Shown here: in pieces, positions 38,343 to 50,559 of the stretch
Layout: each line of letters opens with the position of its first letter
Position numbering within the stretch: position 1 is the first letter of the stretch
DNA from: Lineus longissimus
Taxonomy: Eukaryota > Nemertea > Pilidiophora > Heteronemertea > Lineidae
Direction: 5' to 3'
Assembly (NCBI RefSeq): GCF_910592395.1
Contig: NC_088315.1
Location: 13,747,808-13,811,807, forward strand
DNA: 64,000 nucleotides
Made by a program: the position numbers and the translations under genes
Notes under the pieces: model-generated
Databases searched by the model: none
Seen by the model: only the letters and a program-made list of their open reading frames with translations
What the model was told of the DNA's origin: nothing

Positions 38343-38469
38343 TTATAAGTTGAAAATGTCCGATTTCAATATTGAAGTCAGCAGTTCAATACTGAAATGA
38401 TCAGGTTTTCAATATTGAAAAGTCGGGGTTTCAGTATTGAACTTTGAATGAGCATTCTGGGCTTTCGTA

Positions 38470-39487
38470 GATTTTGGATTTTCTAAAATATTGCCCTTAA
38501 TAATGCCAATGGTCCTTTATAGTGGACAAGGAAAACACATACGGCACTGAAATAAGGATATACTATAACTTTTTAATATAGGGTGTCATGTCAAAAGCTT
38601 TTTACTTCTCCTGGGTACACACTAGTAATAAAATACTAATGCATTAACCTGTTAATTTGGCGACATCTTGTGAATCATAACTTTTTCACAGACGTTCCGA
38701 TGAAAGTAATCCCGCGAGGTCTAATAGACCTATGGTAGTTCTTCAAACCATTAATGTTCGTTGCGGGTTGACCGTGATAATTTCAGGGTTGGGGGGTCTG
38801 AAGTCTTGGGGTCTGTTTCGACCATTTCGACCCGTGAATCGACTTTTCGGCCGCGACGGGTTAATTTGACCGATGCGACCACAATATTTAGGCCACTGAA
38901 CTGACGCTTCATCATTATTTTCCTTTTCTAGAGAAGTATTTCATAATTCATAAAATGATACGTATTGATAATGTTTATAATGGAAAACACATCCATACTG
39001 GTGACTGATCATGTGACCATGTATCAGATATTCCAATTCAATTTTTTACTATATAACCTAGTATGTCGCATGTCTTTGTGTCGGCCGTAACTTATCTATA
39101 AAGTGGTGGTAATTTTCTTAACCTCAGAGGTACGAACGGAACCCCCGAGGTCTGAAACCACCTGACACCAAAGTAAGACCTGAAAATGTAAAAAGTGTGA
39201 TATCTCGCTTACTGCTGGTTCGATTTCATTAAAGTTCAACTGGGTACTCTTAGGTAGGATACCTCTTAGGTAGGATACGTTCCATACGCATTTTTGTCGT
39301 ACTTTTCAAGGCTACTGACGTAAATCTTCCAAATTTCACCGTCTTCAAATATCGCCGTTTTCGTACCTATTTAGATTTTTTCGTATGGTTATCTGAGGGT
39401 CGCAAATTGAATCCCCGAAACAAGGGGCACCTTTTTTTGGTTTCACTTTTGTGCAAGTTATTTCACATTTCTTGGGGTTTTTTTTAT
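38470..39487. other. no gene recognised; end of the split repeat
   Basis: The first about 60 bp finish the dispersed repeat split by the composite element. A 16-bp direct duplication (TCTTAGGTAGGATAC, twice) lies at about 39249-39280. No exon is supported. Confidence 0.4.
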
Positions 39488-39665
39488 TTGACTTACTGCT
39501 CTAGGTCACAGAGGTCAAAAATTGAGAAAATTAGCAGTCAGAGTGTGACAATGGCACATTTCTTAACCGCTGAGCTTATGGGTAAAAACATGGTATACGA
39601 GACCTGAGGTCAGATAACACCTGACAATTACCTTCGGTTCAATGTGTTTCTTAACTTGGCCACTT
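39488..39665. repeat. diverged interspersed repeat, second copy
   Basis: Colinear short matches with 19113-19270: GGTCAAA, GTCAGAGTGTGACAATGGCA, CATTTCTTAA, then AGGTCAGATAACACCTGACA and GGCCACT. Identity is low but the order is preserved. Confidence 0.4.
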
Positions 39666-40965
39666 GTGGTCACGAGTGACTGTGTGCAACAAGCATTGAT
39701 ATCGTTGATCACTTGTTTGGTAGAAGCGGTGGTGTGCGGAAATCTAATTCGCCGTTCTCCTGTTGAGGTATTGGTTTGAGGCCCAGTCTGTTGAGTTGGG
39801 TGTTGGTTCTTGGCTACGTTCTTGTCCGGCACTTGTTAAGTGTAAGTTTTATTATATTATAGCCCTGAGACAATGCCTTACGGAGGCAAAAAGCCCTGCG
39901 AGGCCCAGATTGAGCAGAACCGAGTAAGGATGTCTGCCAACCCAAAGGGTTATAGGAGTCGTGTCCAAATTAGTAAAAAATATAGTATATTCAGTATACG
40001 AACATAGGTAATGTATAGGGCCTACTGCGTTGAATTTAGCACTCGGACTTGCGGTCGATAGGGTCAGCGAAGCGATTACATCGGATTTTTCTAGGGTGTG
40101 TTGGTTCTGGCTTTGATTTCCAGCTATGCCTTGTAGATCATGTGTTTGATATGGGTTGTGTCTTGTGTGCCTGGATTGGCGAATATTTGCATAAGGGGAC
40201 CGAGTAGGGAATGATACATATGATGTTTGCTTTTTGTGTAGGCGTGATTCTTTCTGACATAATTCTTGGGTTTCCTCTTTCTCTTGTGCCCCCCGGCACT
40301 ATTCCGGGAGGAAAGTATTTTATTTTCTATGGCTGCCTGGCCTGGGAGACTTGGAAGACCCTCGCTCAGTTAAGCTGTGATTTTTAAAATGACTATCTTC
40401 AAGGTGCTATCTGCTTTCACGTATATTTTGAGTGGACATTCGTCCGTTTGTTGAATTTAGACGAACGTTTGTTGTAAAATTCACTTTGAGATGATTGAGT
40501 TTTGGGAGAATACTGGGGGAAATACTCAATCATCTAAAGGTATGGAGGGTACTACTCCTGCATAGTACATAGGAAAGTGGGGAGGGGAGCCATTTTCCCC
40601 ACTGATACTCTATTGCACGTGAAATGGGGGATGCGCAATGTCACTCGGGAATCCCTAGAGTCACGAGTGAAATTGCGCAACGAGCATTTTGACGTTGATC
40701 ACTGGTTAGGTAGAAGCCGCGGTGGAACGACAGAGGGGGATGGTTCGGAATATTGATGGTGTCCTGGACAGAGGTATATGATATTCTTGGCACTCGGAAC
40801 GTTTTTGCCGTAAGGCTTTTTTCTAGCTCCCCCCCCCTTCATTTTACTTCTTCTGTTGAGTTTGTCATCTCTTTTTCTCGTTGACGAATGCCATTTTTCC
40901 AAAATACTCTATCATCAAGGTGAAATGGGAGATGCGCAGTGTCACTTGGGAATCCGTAGGGACCA
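39666..40965. repeat. local diverged direct repeats
   Basis: Segment 39668-39735 (GTCACGAGTGACTG...TTGATCACTTG..GGTAGAAGCGGTGG) matches 40661-40725. A further block, GAAATGGGGGATGCGCAATG (40621), recurs as GAAATGGGAGATGCGCAGTG (40922). The spacing of about 990 bp for the first pair could reflect a large old tandem duplication or an LTR-like arrangement, but I see no TG...CA ends, primer site or retroviral-type protein. Confidence 0.35.
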
Positions 40966-43238
40966 GAACTGAAGCCAGGTATTCGGTAAGATGAAATAAA
41001 TATTGTCGTCACGGTTTCTGAAGACTGCTGAATATGAAAGCTGGTTGGCAAATCCCGCGTTAATGACTATATTATTCGCCCAGGACTAGTAAGACGACGC
41101 GACATGGATTTCAACTTGCTCATCCGTCGTTCGTAAGGATTGCTTAAACTTATCTATTGAGTAAAATCAAATAACATGTACTGAAAAAAAATAATTTTGG
41201 CTCACCAAGGAATAAGCGCGAAAGAAGAATGCAGTCCATCACGTGAATGATTCGTATAGCCTAGAACACTTTCGCCAATTTTGAGCACGCCACGCTGATC
41301 ATTGTCTCCTATACTGCATAAGAAGTTTCCATCATCAAAGTGCACAAAAAAGGAAATATTCAAAATCTCCCTGAATTTTCACGCGACTCCGATTTGACCC
41401 GAGTTAGACTTTCATGCGTCGATCCTTTCCATGTGGAACGATGTACTAGTAGGACGCTTGCTGGAGCCATTGATCCAAAACCAGAAGATCTGCAAAACCA
41501 ATGGTACCCCATAAAAACACCCATTCCTCCATATTGTGTCTTCGGTTCCCACCACGGCCAATGTGGAATTCGTTCAAAATATATATGGTCACATGTACAT
41601 TATATCAAGGTTACATTTTAAAAGTAATTGCACGTTTTTACCTCTAAATTGCCTTTGTCCAGACAGCAACCTTTCAGAATCACGTAAGACTATATTCAGC
41701 ACACATGATAGGTCACATACGCAGAGATATCAATCAAAGTGTATTCCTGGCAGTGATTCTGTACAATGGAATATCCATTAAGAATCATCCCAAGCACTAT
41801 TTTTACAACTTACCATCGGCAAATAGAAGAAGTTGACAATGCGATATTGTTAGGCTAAACCTTGTAATTCGATGGTCGGCCCGGCCGGCCGGATGGGAAG
41901 GATAGAGCGGATAATATTGACAGTGCATTTACTTAATGACCATATGCGATATCAGCGTTGGTAGGAAATACAACGAGCCATGGTTATTGTGGAACAGGAT
42001 GTCTCTGAAAGTGTGTGGATACTGCAGGTTCATGTCATGGTGCTAATGTTTGTGGCAAGAAGCCTGTAATGGCATTGTTCTAAGACAAGAACATATATAT
42101 ATAGTGTTATAGACGAATATCAAAACATATATAAAACACATACCGGTTGTAATAGAAAATAAACGACCATATGTATGAGGATAACAGATCTGTAATTTGT
42201 CTGCAATACAGTGACCCGAAAAAAAATTGTGAAACCCGAAAATGGCAAGCTCGTCTACCACGTCCCTCAATAATGATTAAATCTCTCTGTCAGTGCATTG
42301 CATTGGATTCGAGAGTATTGTAAATGCATTTTTTGAGTGCATCTTGCTAATACAAGAACAAATAAAACGCAATAGTATCGGTCATTTTTCACAATTGACA
42401 AATAAATCTTTCACAAAGACCAATGTGGTGGTTAACATCTGCATTGCATGGGTTCTTAAGGAAGGGTTCTTATAGGTTTAAAGGTCTAAGCACATTTGAT
42501 ATTAATAATATGACTCTTTTTGGATTTACTATTACATTCATTTGTGCGAGCTTTTATTCTTTGGGCTACAGAATGAAAACAACGTCATATCCTTCCCTAT
42601 TAAGTGGCTTTGGTGTCTGACATTAACAAAATTCATGTAATCTTCCAAAGAAAGGCATGTGATGTTTCCTTGTAGGTGCCTCGTTAACAGTTAGACTGAA
42701 CTCTGCATGGCATGAGGGTTGGTCTCGAGGAACCCGAGAAGGACCATGCGTCTGCGCATGACAAGTATATGACATGATGTCGCAACAAAGGACGACTATG
42801 AAAATGAGGTAAAAGCGGACGCTCTTTCAATAGTCAGAGTCTAGATTGCACGAGAAGTGATCTCGAGCATTCTCGTGCAATACAGACATCACAGATATTG
42901 TTATTGAACGTTTGTATTGCGCCCTCCGGTCATGCGATATTTGTTTCATGCATCTTTCGCTCACTTTTCTCAAATTAAATTCACAAGGTTATGAAGAGCA
43001 GTGGGGATTGTTGTTTCCAACTCATTCTTTGTCTTATGAAAACCTATCATTTTGGATGAATTTGAATTGATTTTGGAGGCATTTTTGGGAGGTTTTCATG
43101 GTCTTGTGTGCCGGATCAATTCACTAAGGGTAATATGACAAAATAATGCGAGTCTTTTCTACGCTCCGGTGCTATTTTTGCAACGTCATTTTGCCCAAGC
43201 GCATTTATCATGTCACTTCGCCCAGGTAGGAACACTAC
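40966..43238. other. no gene recognised
   Basis: No supported exon or repeat. Short frames lack motifs and splice context. Confidence 0.4.
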
Positions 43239-43875
43239 AGGGCCGTTTACACGAACACCCAAAAACCACATGTGGTCTCAATCTTTGGGTCTAATCGGGT
43301 CTATCGTGAATGCGTTTTTCTTGGTTCCTACGACAATCCGTTAGAATTCGCGATGGTGTCACTACGCTCTCCTGGAGTGTTGGTAATGCGGTGGTACATG
43401 TAAAAAGCTTTCTACTACTCCCTTGTGATCGTAAGAACGATCATCGCCGTGCCGGTGGCGTTCAGTTTCAAAACAATATCGCTGTAAACAATATTCTTAT
43501 GGTAGGCGGAATCCAGCCTTCTAAGCACTAATTCGTCGCTCCACATCATCGCACCATTTGTCCTACACCATTTTATATACATACGAATTAATTTCAAAGC
43601 AAGAGAGAAATCAAGAGAAATGTCAAAGTAAATACAAGGATCTGTCAATTTTGGCGTGCGAAAACCACTTAGATCGGGATCAATGATGACTATAGACCCG
43701 ATGAGACCCGATGAAACCAGTTGAAAATAATGATGGTCTACTTTGAGACCTGATCTGACCACATGAGACTCGATGAGTCCCCATGATTACTTTGCCTTTA
43801 CACTTGGAAAATTAAGACTGCAATCGGATTCGATTGGATCTCACAGGGTTTTTGCTCGAGTGTGTAAACTGCCCT
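43239..43875. mobile_element. inverted-repeat element, AGGGCCGTTTACAC ends
   Basis: The left end AGGGCCGTTTACACGAAC...AAAAACC is mirrored by GGGTTTTTGC...GTGTAAACTGCCCT at the right. A second inverted pair lies further in: TCTAATCGGGTCTATCG against ATAGACCCGATGAGA. Internal direct repeats (GATGAGACCCGATGA) are present. No transposase. The flanks do not show a clear target duplication, so the exact ends may be off by a few bases. Confidence 0.45.
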
Positions 43876-45404
43876 ATCGATAGGAAACCAACGGATACCA
43901 TGTTTAGCGCTCATCGCGGCGTTTTAACGCAATGTCCAACACCGCATGTAAACGCGACAATGAGTTCAGGCCTTTATGAATAAAGCCCAATGAAGCAAAT
44001 CGGAAAAGTAGAAACACATCGAAGGGATAATCCATCCTGTCCTTTTATATCGTTTTCAGTGTGATATTTATATATATGTACAAGATACTTTACAAGTCTA
44101 TTAGCCCCGTAAAGATTGGTCATGTTGGTGTTCAAGAAACTGATAGAAATCTCAACTACGAATCTCATCATCTGGATTTCCGACCTACGTGAACGAAATT
44201 GGAGTATACCAGTATTCAGTGTCGAGTCATGCCATTTCGTATTGTCCGTCCGTTCATAGCATTTCTGTTAATCCATCTTTCGACAATGATATATCGAACT
44301 ATTTCGTGTCCGTTTCTCGAGACTGTTTATGCAGTTTCCCAAACGTTCAGGATACCTGATACAATGACGGGCAATTCCATTAGCGTATATGTAAGGATAA
44401 ACAAAGAAGTGTGAACAACCTCGTGTCATCACTCACCTCTTCGATAGATTCGTAAATGAAGGGTAGTAAGGCGAACTCTGTCTACATAAAACAGAGGAAC
44501 AGAAGTTAAAAATGAGTGGGCATAAACAATGTCGAATAATGATAATAGTTATGAGACTGATATACATGTAGCGCTAAATCTCACTGATTTCAGTCGCGGA
44601 AAGCGCTTCACCCCTAGTTCTTGGCCGGTACCTCTACTCTCTGGGAGTATCACAGGTCCAAGCTGCAGCTACACAACGGTCTTCTTGTTATTGGTCATGT
44701 AATCAAGTTATTGGCCATGTTGTCAGTAAATATGTTGAAATGGGTTAGATAAGAAAGTAGGATTAATATTAAAGGCCTGAGAATATTTTTGGTTACATTA
44801 AATATTATCATTGATTCGATTTATCATCACTGGTCTCAATCCGAATGTTCTCCCCTATATTGGTAATTGTTTGGTCACTAGAATTGGCACAGGGATTATA
44901 CAGTTGCCCACTTTGGTTCAATAATTTTATTTGAATAACCTTAAGTATCCTGAAATTGGACAATTTACATTGTATAACAAAAACGCGTATTTTATTTATG
45001 ATGTAAGGTCAAGGGGAGTGTGTATACGAGACACAGGCGGGACAGCATGGGAGACAAAATAATGAGCGTGGGAATTTCCGTACAATAAAAAAAAGAACGA
45101 ACAACGGAACACGCACAGCGTAGGCGTGATGACAGTATCCAGGGGAAATACTAAAAAAATGTGTATCTTTTCAAAAATGATACGAAAATGGTTTCAAGCA
45201 TTTTCGAACTCGCGAAGTTTCCGAGCGCGACGTCCAAGCGCAACGCCAATCTGACTATCCACTGGATGAAGAATTGATTGAGATTTGATCAAACCCAAAC
45301 CACGCTTACGTCATGTTGATCAAAGGAGGTCGTGAGTAGGCCTACGTGGAAAAAAATGACTATGGAATCTAGTGAGGAGGCTTTCAGGACGGAATATTAT
45401 ATAG
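43876..45404. other. no gene recognised
   Basis: No supported exon or element. A short direct duplication around GTTATTGGTCATGT lies near 44690. Confidence 0.4.
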
Positions 45405-45522
45405 ATATTGCACGTCAACCCATAGAATAGTCAAAATTATTTGTCCGGTAAAAATATTATTTCAAGAGGCTTGGCGATAATGATAAATAAATTTGACTAT
45501 TCTTTGGGTTGAAGTGCAATAT
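45405..45522. repeat. palindromic MITE-like repeat
   Basis: The arms ATATTGCACGTCAACCCATA...GAATAGTCAAA and TTTGACTATTCTTTGGGTTG...GTGCAATAT are near-perfect inverted repeats of 38 bp around a 41-bp centre. A piece of the arm (CATAGAATAGTAAA) reappears at 45655. Confidence 0.55.
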
Positions 45523-46052
45523 TTATTTTATCATACCTCATACCCGTTTTAATAAGTACGACGCATTATAATTTAAGTCGAGACGACATCTGGACGGCCA
45601 TCCACATAGACAATAACGCAACAATAACGCGATGACGTCATCAGTAGAATAATGCCATAGAATAGTAAATATTATCACATGGCACGTGACGGCGAATGAC
45701 GCGGCGTGATTGGCCGACATACTAATGTGGTATGATAACAGGAATTCTCTGTATTTCCTCTCGTTTTCATTGGATAATCCACGATTGAGTTTAGGTTATT
45801 ATTCTTTCTATGAGTTCGTGCGCTTTTACAGATCGTATTTCTATTTTCAGCGAGGTTTAGGACGTATTTGCCCCTTTTCATTGTCCACGTGCTTGTATTG
45901 TTCTAGGCCTAGTATCGCTTTTCACGTCCAGGGTATAGCTATCATTTTATCTACTCCCCGAAAATAGCGGTGTAGGCTTATTTAATGTTTGGAACGGATT
46001 TCTTTTAAAAATTTATTTTCCATAATTCTAACTTGTATTTTTTTTCTTTCAG

Positions 46053-46131
46053 ATTCTCATCAGTGCACGAGCACGAACATGGATGTACATTGTATTCCGT
46101 CAGCATGGTTGGACATGGCCTATGTGTAATT
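46053..46131 (+). CDS. possible internal exon, doubtful
   Basis: A very good acceptor (TTTTTTTTCTTTCAG) ends at 46052, and a GTATGT donor begins at 46132. The intervening 79 nt are open in a frame reading FSSVHEHEHGCTLYSVSMVG. No family is recognised and no neighbouring exon is assigned, so only the splice signals support it. Confidence 0.15.
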
Positions 46132-47207
46132 GTATGTGTACCCACATTCATGAAATAGCACTTCTGGTGTTCTGCTGACAGACTGATGGCAGCGCCACTG
46201 CATCGCCGTAGACTATCATGCTTCTGGCAGACAGGTACTTCCGATGCATTTCTCTCGGCCACCACGCTGGGGCTCGGAGGTCTTTTTTAAAAACATGGAC
46301 GCTTCTGTTTTTTGTTCATGGAGTTTAGCTCACCCTTTTGCATGTTTCGACGATAGACATCGCCCTAGACAATCAGCACCAAATTTTCCGAGGTCATGCC
46401 TTGCTTTAGGGTAAGCTTTCCTGGAAATGTCATTCCTATGTCTGATGTCATCTCTCTAACCCACCATACTTGCTATGTATTAAAATCATATCTGGGTGCT
46501 TTGATGTTCAGATAAAGACATCAGAGAATTCAAGTTATAGCACATTTGAAACAACTTTTAAAAGCTAATAATAGTGAGAATGCTGCAGACAATTCTTGTC
46601 CGTGTATATCATAGAGAGGTCCTGAACCAAGTACACCTACTCTCAAAAACACAAAATTAGGCAATTGTTGTCCTCGCTATTTCTCGCGAATTTCTCGCAA
46701 ACATTTTCAGTGGACGATGTGTAGAAATAATTCAGAAATTGCAATTTCGACTCATTTAAAGGTCGGGGAGGTGATATGGCCGTAAACAAGGTTGTTTTGG
46801 AGAAGATGTCCTTTAATTAGGTACAAGAAGCTTCTTGAAAATGTCCCTCTTTTTCGCCAGACCTGAGATGAGCTTAGTCGAATATCGATTTAACTTAGAT
46901 GCTGTAAGTTTGGGCTAAGTCATATGAACTGCTTTTTTATCATATACCCTATGTGCACTGATCCGGCAGATAAGACATCAGAAAAACAAGAAAACACCCC
47001 GGAAAATTCATTTAAACTTCACCAAAATCAAGGGCGTACTCACCTCACCTGATAACATTGCATAGTGTATTTTGAGGATGCACGAAAGAAATATCGCATG
47101 GCCGAGAGTACAGTCCACCCAAACAGTGATGATATACGGACTGCACGAGATTTTTTCGGTCCGGACCCTACATTGTTGAAATACCTTCTTTTTCGTCATT
47201 TTCCTTG
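46132..47207. other. no gene recognised
   Basis: No supported exon or repeat. Confidence 0.4.
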
Positions 47208-47671
47208 TATGGGCGGTTATTTAAATAGAGGTTGTCTCAAATAGACATTTTATGTCGTGTTATGACTCGAATAGACGTTTGTTGGTGGCGCTCGTTTTAA
47301 CGGAGACGTACCTTAAATAAGCATATTGTGTCGTATCTCAAATAGACTTACACTCAAATAGACGTTTGGTGGCGCTCGTATCTCAAATAAACATATATTG
47401 TCGTGTTTTCAGCTTTTTGTTAATAACTCAAATAGACGTTTGGTGTCGCTTTTCAAATAGACACACACTCAAATAGACGTTTGGAGGCGCTCGTATCTAA
47501 AATAAACATATATTGTCGTGTTTTCAGCTTTATGTCAATAACTCAAATAGACTGTTTGTTTCAGGTACGTCTCCGTTAAAACGAGCGCTACTAAACGTCT
47601 ATTCGAGTCATAACACGACATAAAATGTCTATTTGAGACAACCTCTATTTATGCGGAAATAACCGCCCATA
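47208..47671. mobile_element. foldback element with 6-bp target duplication TCCTTG
   Basis: The ends read TATGGGCGGTTATTT inward from both sides and are flanked by perfect TCCTTG duplications (47202-47207 and 47672-47677). The inverted arms extend about 110 bp. They include CAAATAGACATTTTATGTCG and AACGAGCGC/GCGCTCGTT, apart from an 11-bp difference near the ends. The centre holds two tandem copies of a roughly 118-bp unit built on CTCAAATAGACGTTTGG. No coding capacity. Confidence 0.8.
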
Positions 47672-47732
47672 TCCTTGTTATGCTATTTCTGACGTCATAC
47701 ATTTATTCCTTCGATCACGTCGAGGATTTTGT

Positions 47733-49264
47733 CGGCTGTTATAAAACGCGGATTCCGCGGAAATCCGCGGAAAAATCTAACTTGGCTACAGGGTGGCTAC
47801 CTGAACCGCAGGTGAGAGTTTTTCATATTAGTAGTGTGCATTGTTGTGGGCATGAAGTACTCCTGGTGACAAGGTCTTTGGGAATCCCCGTTACAGTAGA
47901 ACCTCTCTCAGCGGACACCTCTGCCAGGCGGACACCTCTACATTACGGACACGTCCGGCCAGTCCCGATTTTTTCTAAGTCATTTCAAATTACAAAAACC
48001 TCTGTACGGCGGACACCTCTCTATTCCGAATTGCGGACAGGGCGATAGCCAATTTTTGGTCCAATTCCCTCCCAAATACGGACAGTAGGCAAAAAACAAT
48101 GGTTTCCCGCGTGCGCTTGGAGAGTCAAGTAGGCCCGACAGGTGTGATATTTGCGTAATTAATCAACGTAATTACCCCATGGCATTGTGTTTTTGTATCC
48201 TAATTAAGCCGCGGCATTTGTTTACTCATCTTTTCAACTAATCACATAGGCTTATTGCATGTATTGTGTCAACGGACACTCATAAATCCACGCGGTTTTG
48301 TCAGTGTTGCGGCGAATATGCGTTAGTAGAGAAATTAGAAAAAATTAATTATTAATCAAAGGTGGCTGATGGACAGAAATTATGGGTTTTTTTTCACACA
48401 TTATGACATGTCGAGAAGATTTCGCAATACAAGGGGCACCTTTTACTAGAGAGATTATTCACGCTCTGAGTTCCAAAGTAGCCCACGTCATTCAACGCAA
48501 CATCACAAGCAAATACCGATCAGCCAACAGGTTTAAAGTTTCTACGCTAGATGTCGACACAGAGAAAACCAAGACCTGCAAGGCGGGAACTTCAAATCCA
48601 CCTATCGGACGATTTGGCATAACCTCTCTAGTGCGGACACCTCTCTATTGCGGACACCTTGGCCCAGTCCCATGGGTGTCCGCAATAGAGAGGTTGTACT
48701 GTATATGGTGTGCTGTATGCGCCGTAAATCACAAGCACCTTGTAGTTTGAAATAAACTTATTCTCTAGACGGGCCGCGAAGTAAGTTTTTGTGATTGCTT
48801 AAAATAGACTCCGATGTGCAGTCGCATATGGTTGGTAAGGTTCGAGCTGCAAGGAGATTGTCCTAAAACATTTTCGTAGACCAGAATTCAGTTCGTCATC
48901 GACGTATATTTGAAGGAGGCATATACCGTAACGTACATCAATCCGGGCATCAATCACACTTGAAAGCAGCCTCGTAATGTGTTCCGTTAGGGAGGGAACC
49001 ACGGTGGTGTCGAAGATGACATGCAAAGTTTATCAACACCAAGAAAAAAAGAGGGAAGAGTCGATCGGAATGGCATGAATGGCGCTCCAGAGGATTAAAA
49101 TCTGACCGATGAAATGTGCAGATAACTGGTAGTTCTTGCCTCCGATTTATGATTTATGTTGTTATTTGTATAATATAATTATCATTAAATATCATGCGCG
49201 TATTTACTGGTGGCTTTGTGATTTTTCCGAGGATTTCCGCGGAATCCGCGTTTTATAACAGCCG
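47733..49264. mobile_element. inverted-repeat element hosting a Tigger-like insert
   Basis: CGGCTGTTATAAAACGCGGA...TTCCGCGGAAATCC at 47733-47767 is perfectly complemented at 49231-49264. The flanks GGATTTTGT and GGATTTGT resemble an 8-9 bp target duplication with one indel, which would fit a hAT-type element. No transposase is recognised. A Tigger-like element is nested inside (47894-48701). Confidence 0.5.
47894..48701. mobile_element. Tigger/pogo-like non-autonomous element
   Basis: The left end CAGTAGAACCTCTCTCAGCG and right end CAGTACAACCTCTCTATTGC (read inward) are both followed by GGACACC, and both are flanked by TA. This is the hallmark of Tigger-type (pogo branch of Tc1/mariner) elements. 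Extra internal copies of GCGGACACCTCT follow each end. The 808-bp length and the absence of a DDE/D reading frame make it non-autonomous. Confidence 0.75.
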
Positions 49265-50077
49265 GGATTTGTGTGGTCGCAACGTCATCACATCGTCGTC
49301 AACTAAGGTCTCGTTAGGTTTTTTTTTGAGAATATCCTGTAAATGGACCTGGTCATTTTCTGACATTCGGACACTCTTTATGAAGTGTGACTTTAGGGAC
49401 ATAAGATACATTACGTATATTCATAAAACTACATATCGTTGGAAAGATAATTATCTCAACTATGTCACTGATGCATTTTTGATACTTGGAACTTCATGTA
49501 TAAAAGAAAACGCCACAAATTGTATTTACCAGCTTCAGAACTGCAGTAATCATTTTCACTTTGAAATCCCCGAAGGTCCAGGTCGGAGGTTAAAGGTCAC
49601 AAAAAACTGTTTGGGAATAATATTACATGACATTGTTTTCTTAGCAAAGATTAATAGCCCGTGAGCTGAGCGACTTTTATTTAAAACAAAGGCTGCAAAT
49701 TGTTTGAATGTGTTGTGGGATAGAGTACGCCTACCTGACCATAGAAACCCAATTCTTCAGTTTTTACAGTGGTGGGTGTAGGAGATAGAGGGGTTCAGAT
49801 TTGTGTTAATGACTTCATAATTAGACCACGAATGGGAGCTATATACAGGCACAAGCATCAATGTACACGTAAATATTGAACGGTTTGATTATTACCAAAC
49901 ATAGTGCTTCTGAATGAGATAAGCATGTTTTTAAAAGCCTCATCTTTATATGTTATGGGAAATCTCATTTTGAATTGGTTTCTATGGTTCTGAGCAAAGT
50001 ACTTAAAAAGGTAATATCCAACCACACTGCCACTTAAAATCAAATAAGAACATGCATGCTTATCTCTCGGTCTAGGG
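49265..50077. other. no gene recognised; GGTCTC-type end at 49305
   Basis: GGTCTCGTTAGG at 49305 equals the terminus of the element at 59868. Only 12 bp match and no partner end was found. The 156-codon frame ending at 49664 lacks motifs. Confidence 0.35.
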
Positions 50078-50150
50078 CTTTCATGCCGTAGAAAATCACA
50101 TTGTGCTGATCCGGCGACTCGGACCGGTCACTCAGTCGGTTTTCCTTATC
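50078..50150 (-). repeat. second copy of the 33130 palindromic repeat, core only
   Basis: The reverse complement reads CTGAGTGACCGGTCCGAGT, then GGATCAGCACAATGTGATTT and CTACGGCATGAA. This matches 33150-33212 with few differences. The second palindrome arm is not clearly preserved. Confidence 0.55.
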
Positions 50151-50559
50151 GAACAGGATGACTTTCTTCCTTATGCCAGCTGTCACATTTCCGCTGGCTG
50201 TTCGGATCGTCCTCAGGCGAATTTCAAACATGTAACTTTAGACATGTCGGGTATACTTTTCAATGGTGGTGAATTGAAAATTGGACCTCATTGCATTCAT
50301 CCTTTGTGAGTACCTGGGGCGTTGCTAGCCGGAGGGGGAGGGTGCCTGGGAACAAAAAGTGCCATTTTGCCCCTCCACCTCCCCCCGACCGAAAAGCTAG
50401 CTGCGTCCCGGTCAACCCTTGGAAAACCTTATAAAAATAATGGAGTATTTCAGAAGATAAGGATGATTTTAGGGGCAGATTAGAATATGAGCTTGAAGGT
50501 TGAAATGATTCGGCAATTAGATATTGACGTTTCACTTTCTGAACACTTTATCTCTTTTA

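Larger units (their letters stand above)
34878..38469. mobile_element. composite foldback element carrying nested TTAA units
   Basis: The ends are inverted: TACAAAAGCCCAGAAAGTTC at 34878 and, read inward from 38469, TACGAAAGCCCAGAATGCTC. The flanks GAATTT (34872-34877) and GATTTT (38470-38475) differ at one of six bases, so they look like an aged 6-bp target duplication. Each arm (34878-35010 and 38345-38469) is filled with degenerate TTCAATATTGAA repeats. The cargo is one full plus-strand TTAA unit (35148-35960 and 38087-38342), interrupted by two minus-strand units. The same termini bound the smaller element at 50560-51160. Confidence 0.7.

Noticed and set aside
39666-40965. Possible LTR pair from direct repeats about 990 bp apart
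   Set aside because: No TG...CA ends, primer-binding site, polypurine tract or gag/pol similarity. The matches are short and diverged.
43415-43762. 115-codon minus-strand ORF
   Set aside because: It lies wholly inside the inverted-repeat element at 43239-43875 and reads through its internal repeats.
47680-48750. Two 122-codon ORFs
   Set aside because: Both lie across the Tigger-like ends and interior. They lack DDE-transposase or DNA-binding motifs and depend on the element's repeats.
49194-49664. 156-codon plus-strand ORF
   Set aside because: Its start lies in the terminal repeat of the 47733-49264 element. No motif, no splice context and a composition typical of AT-rich chance frames.
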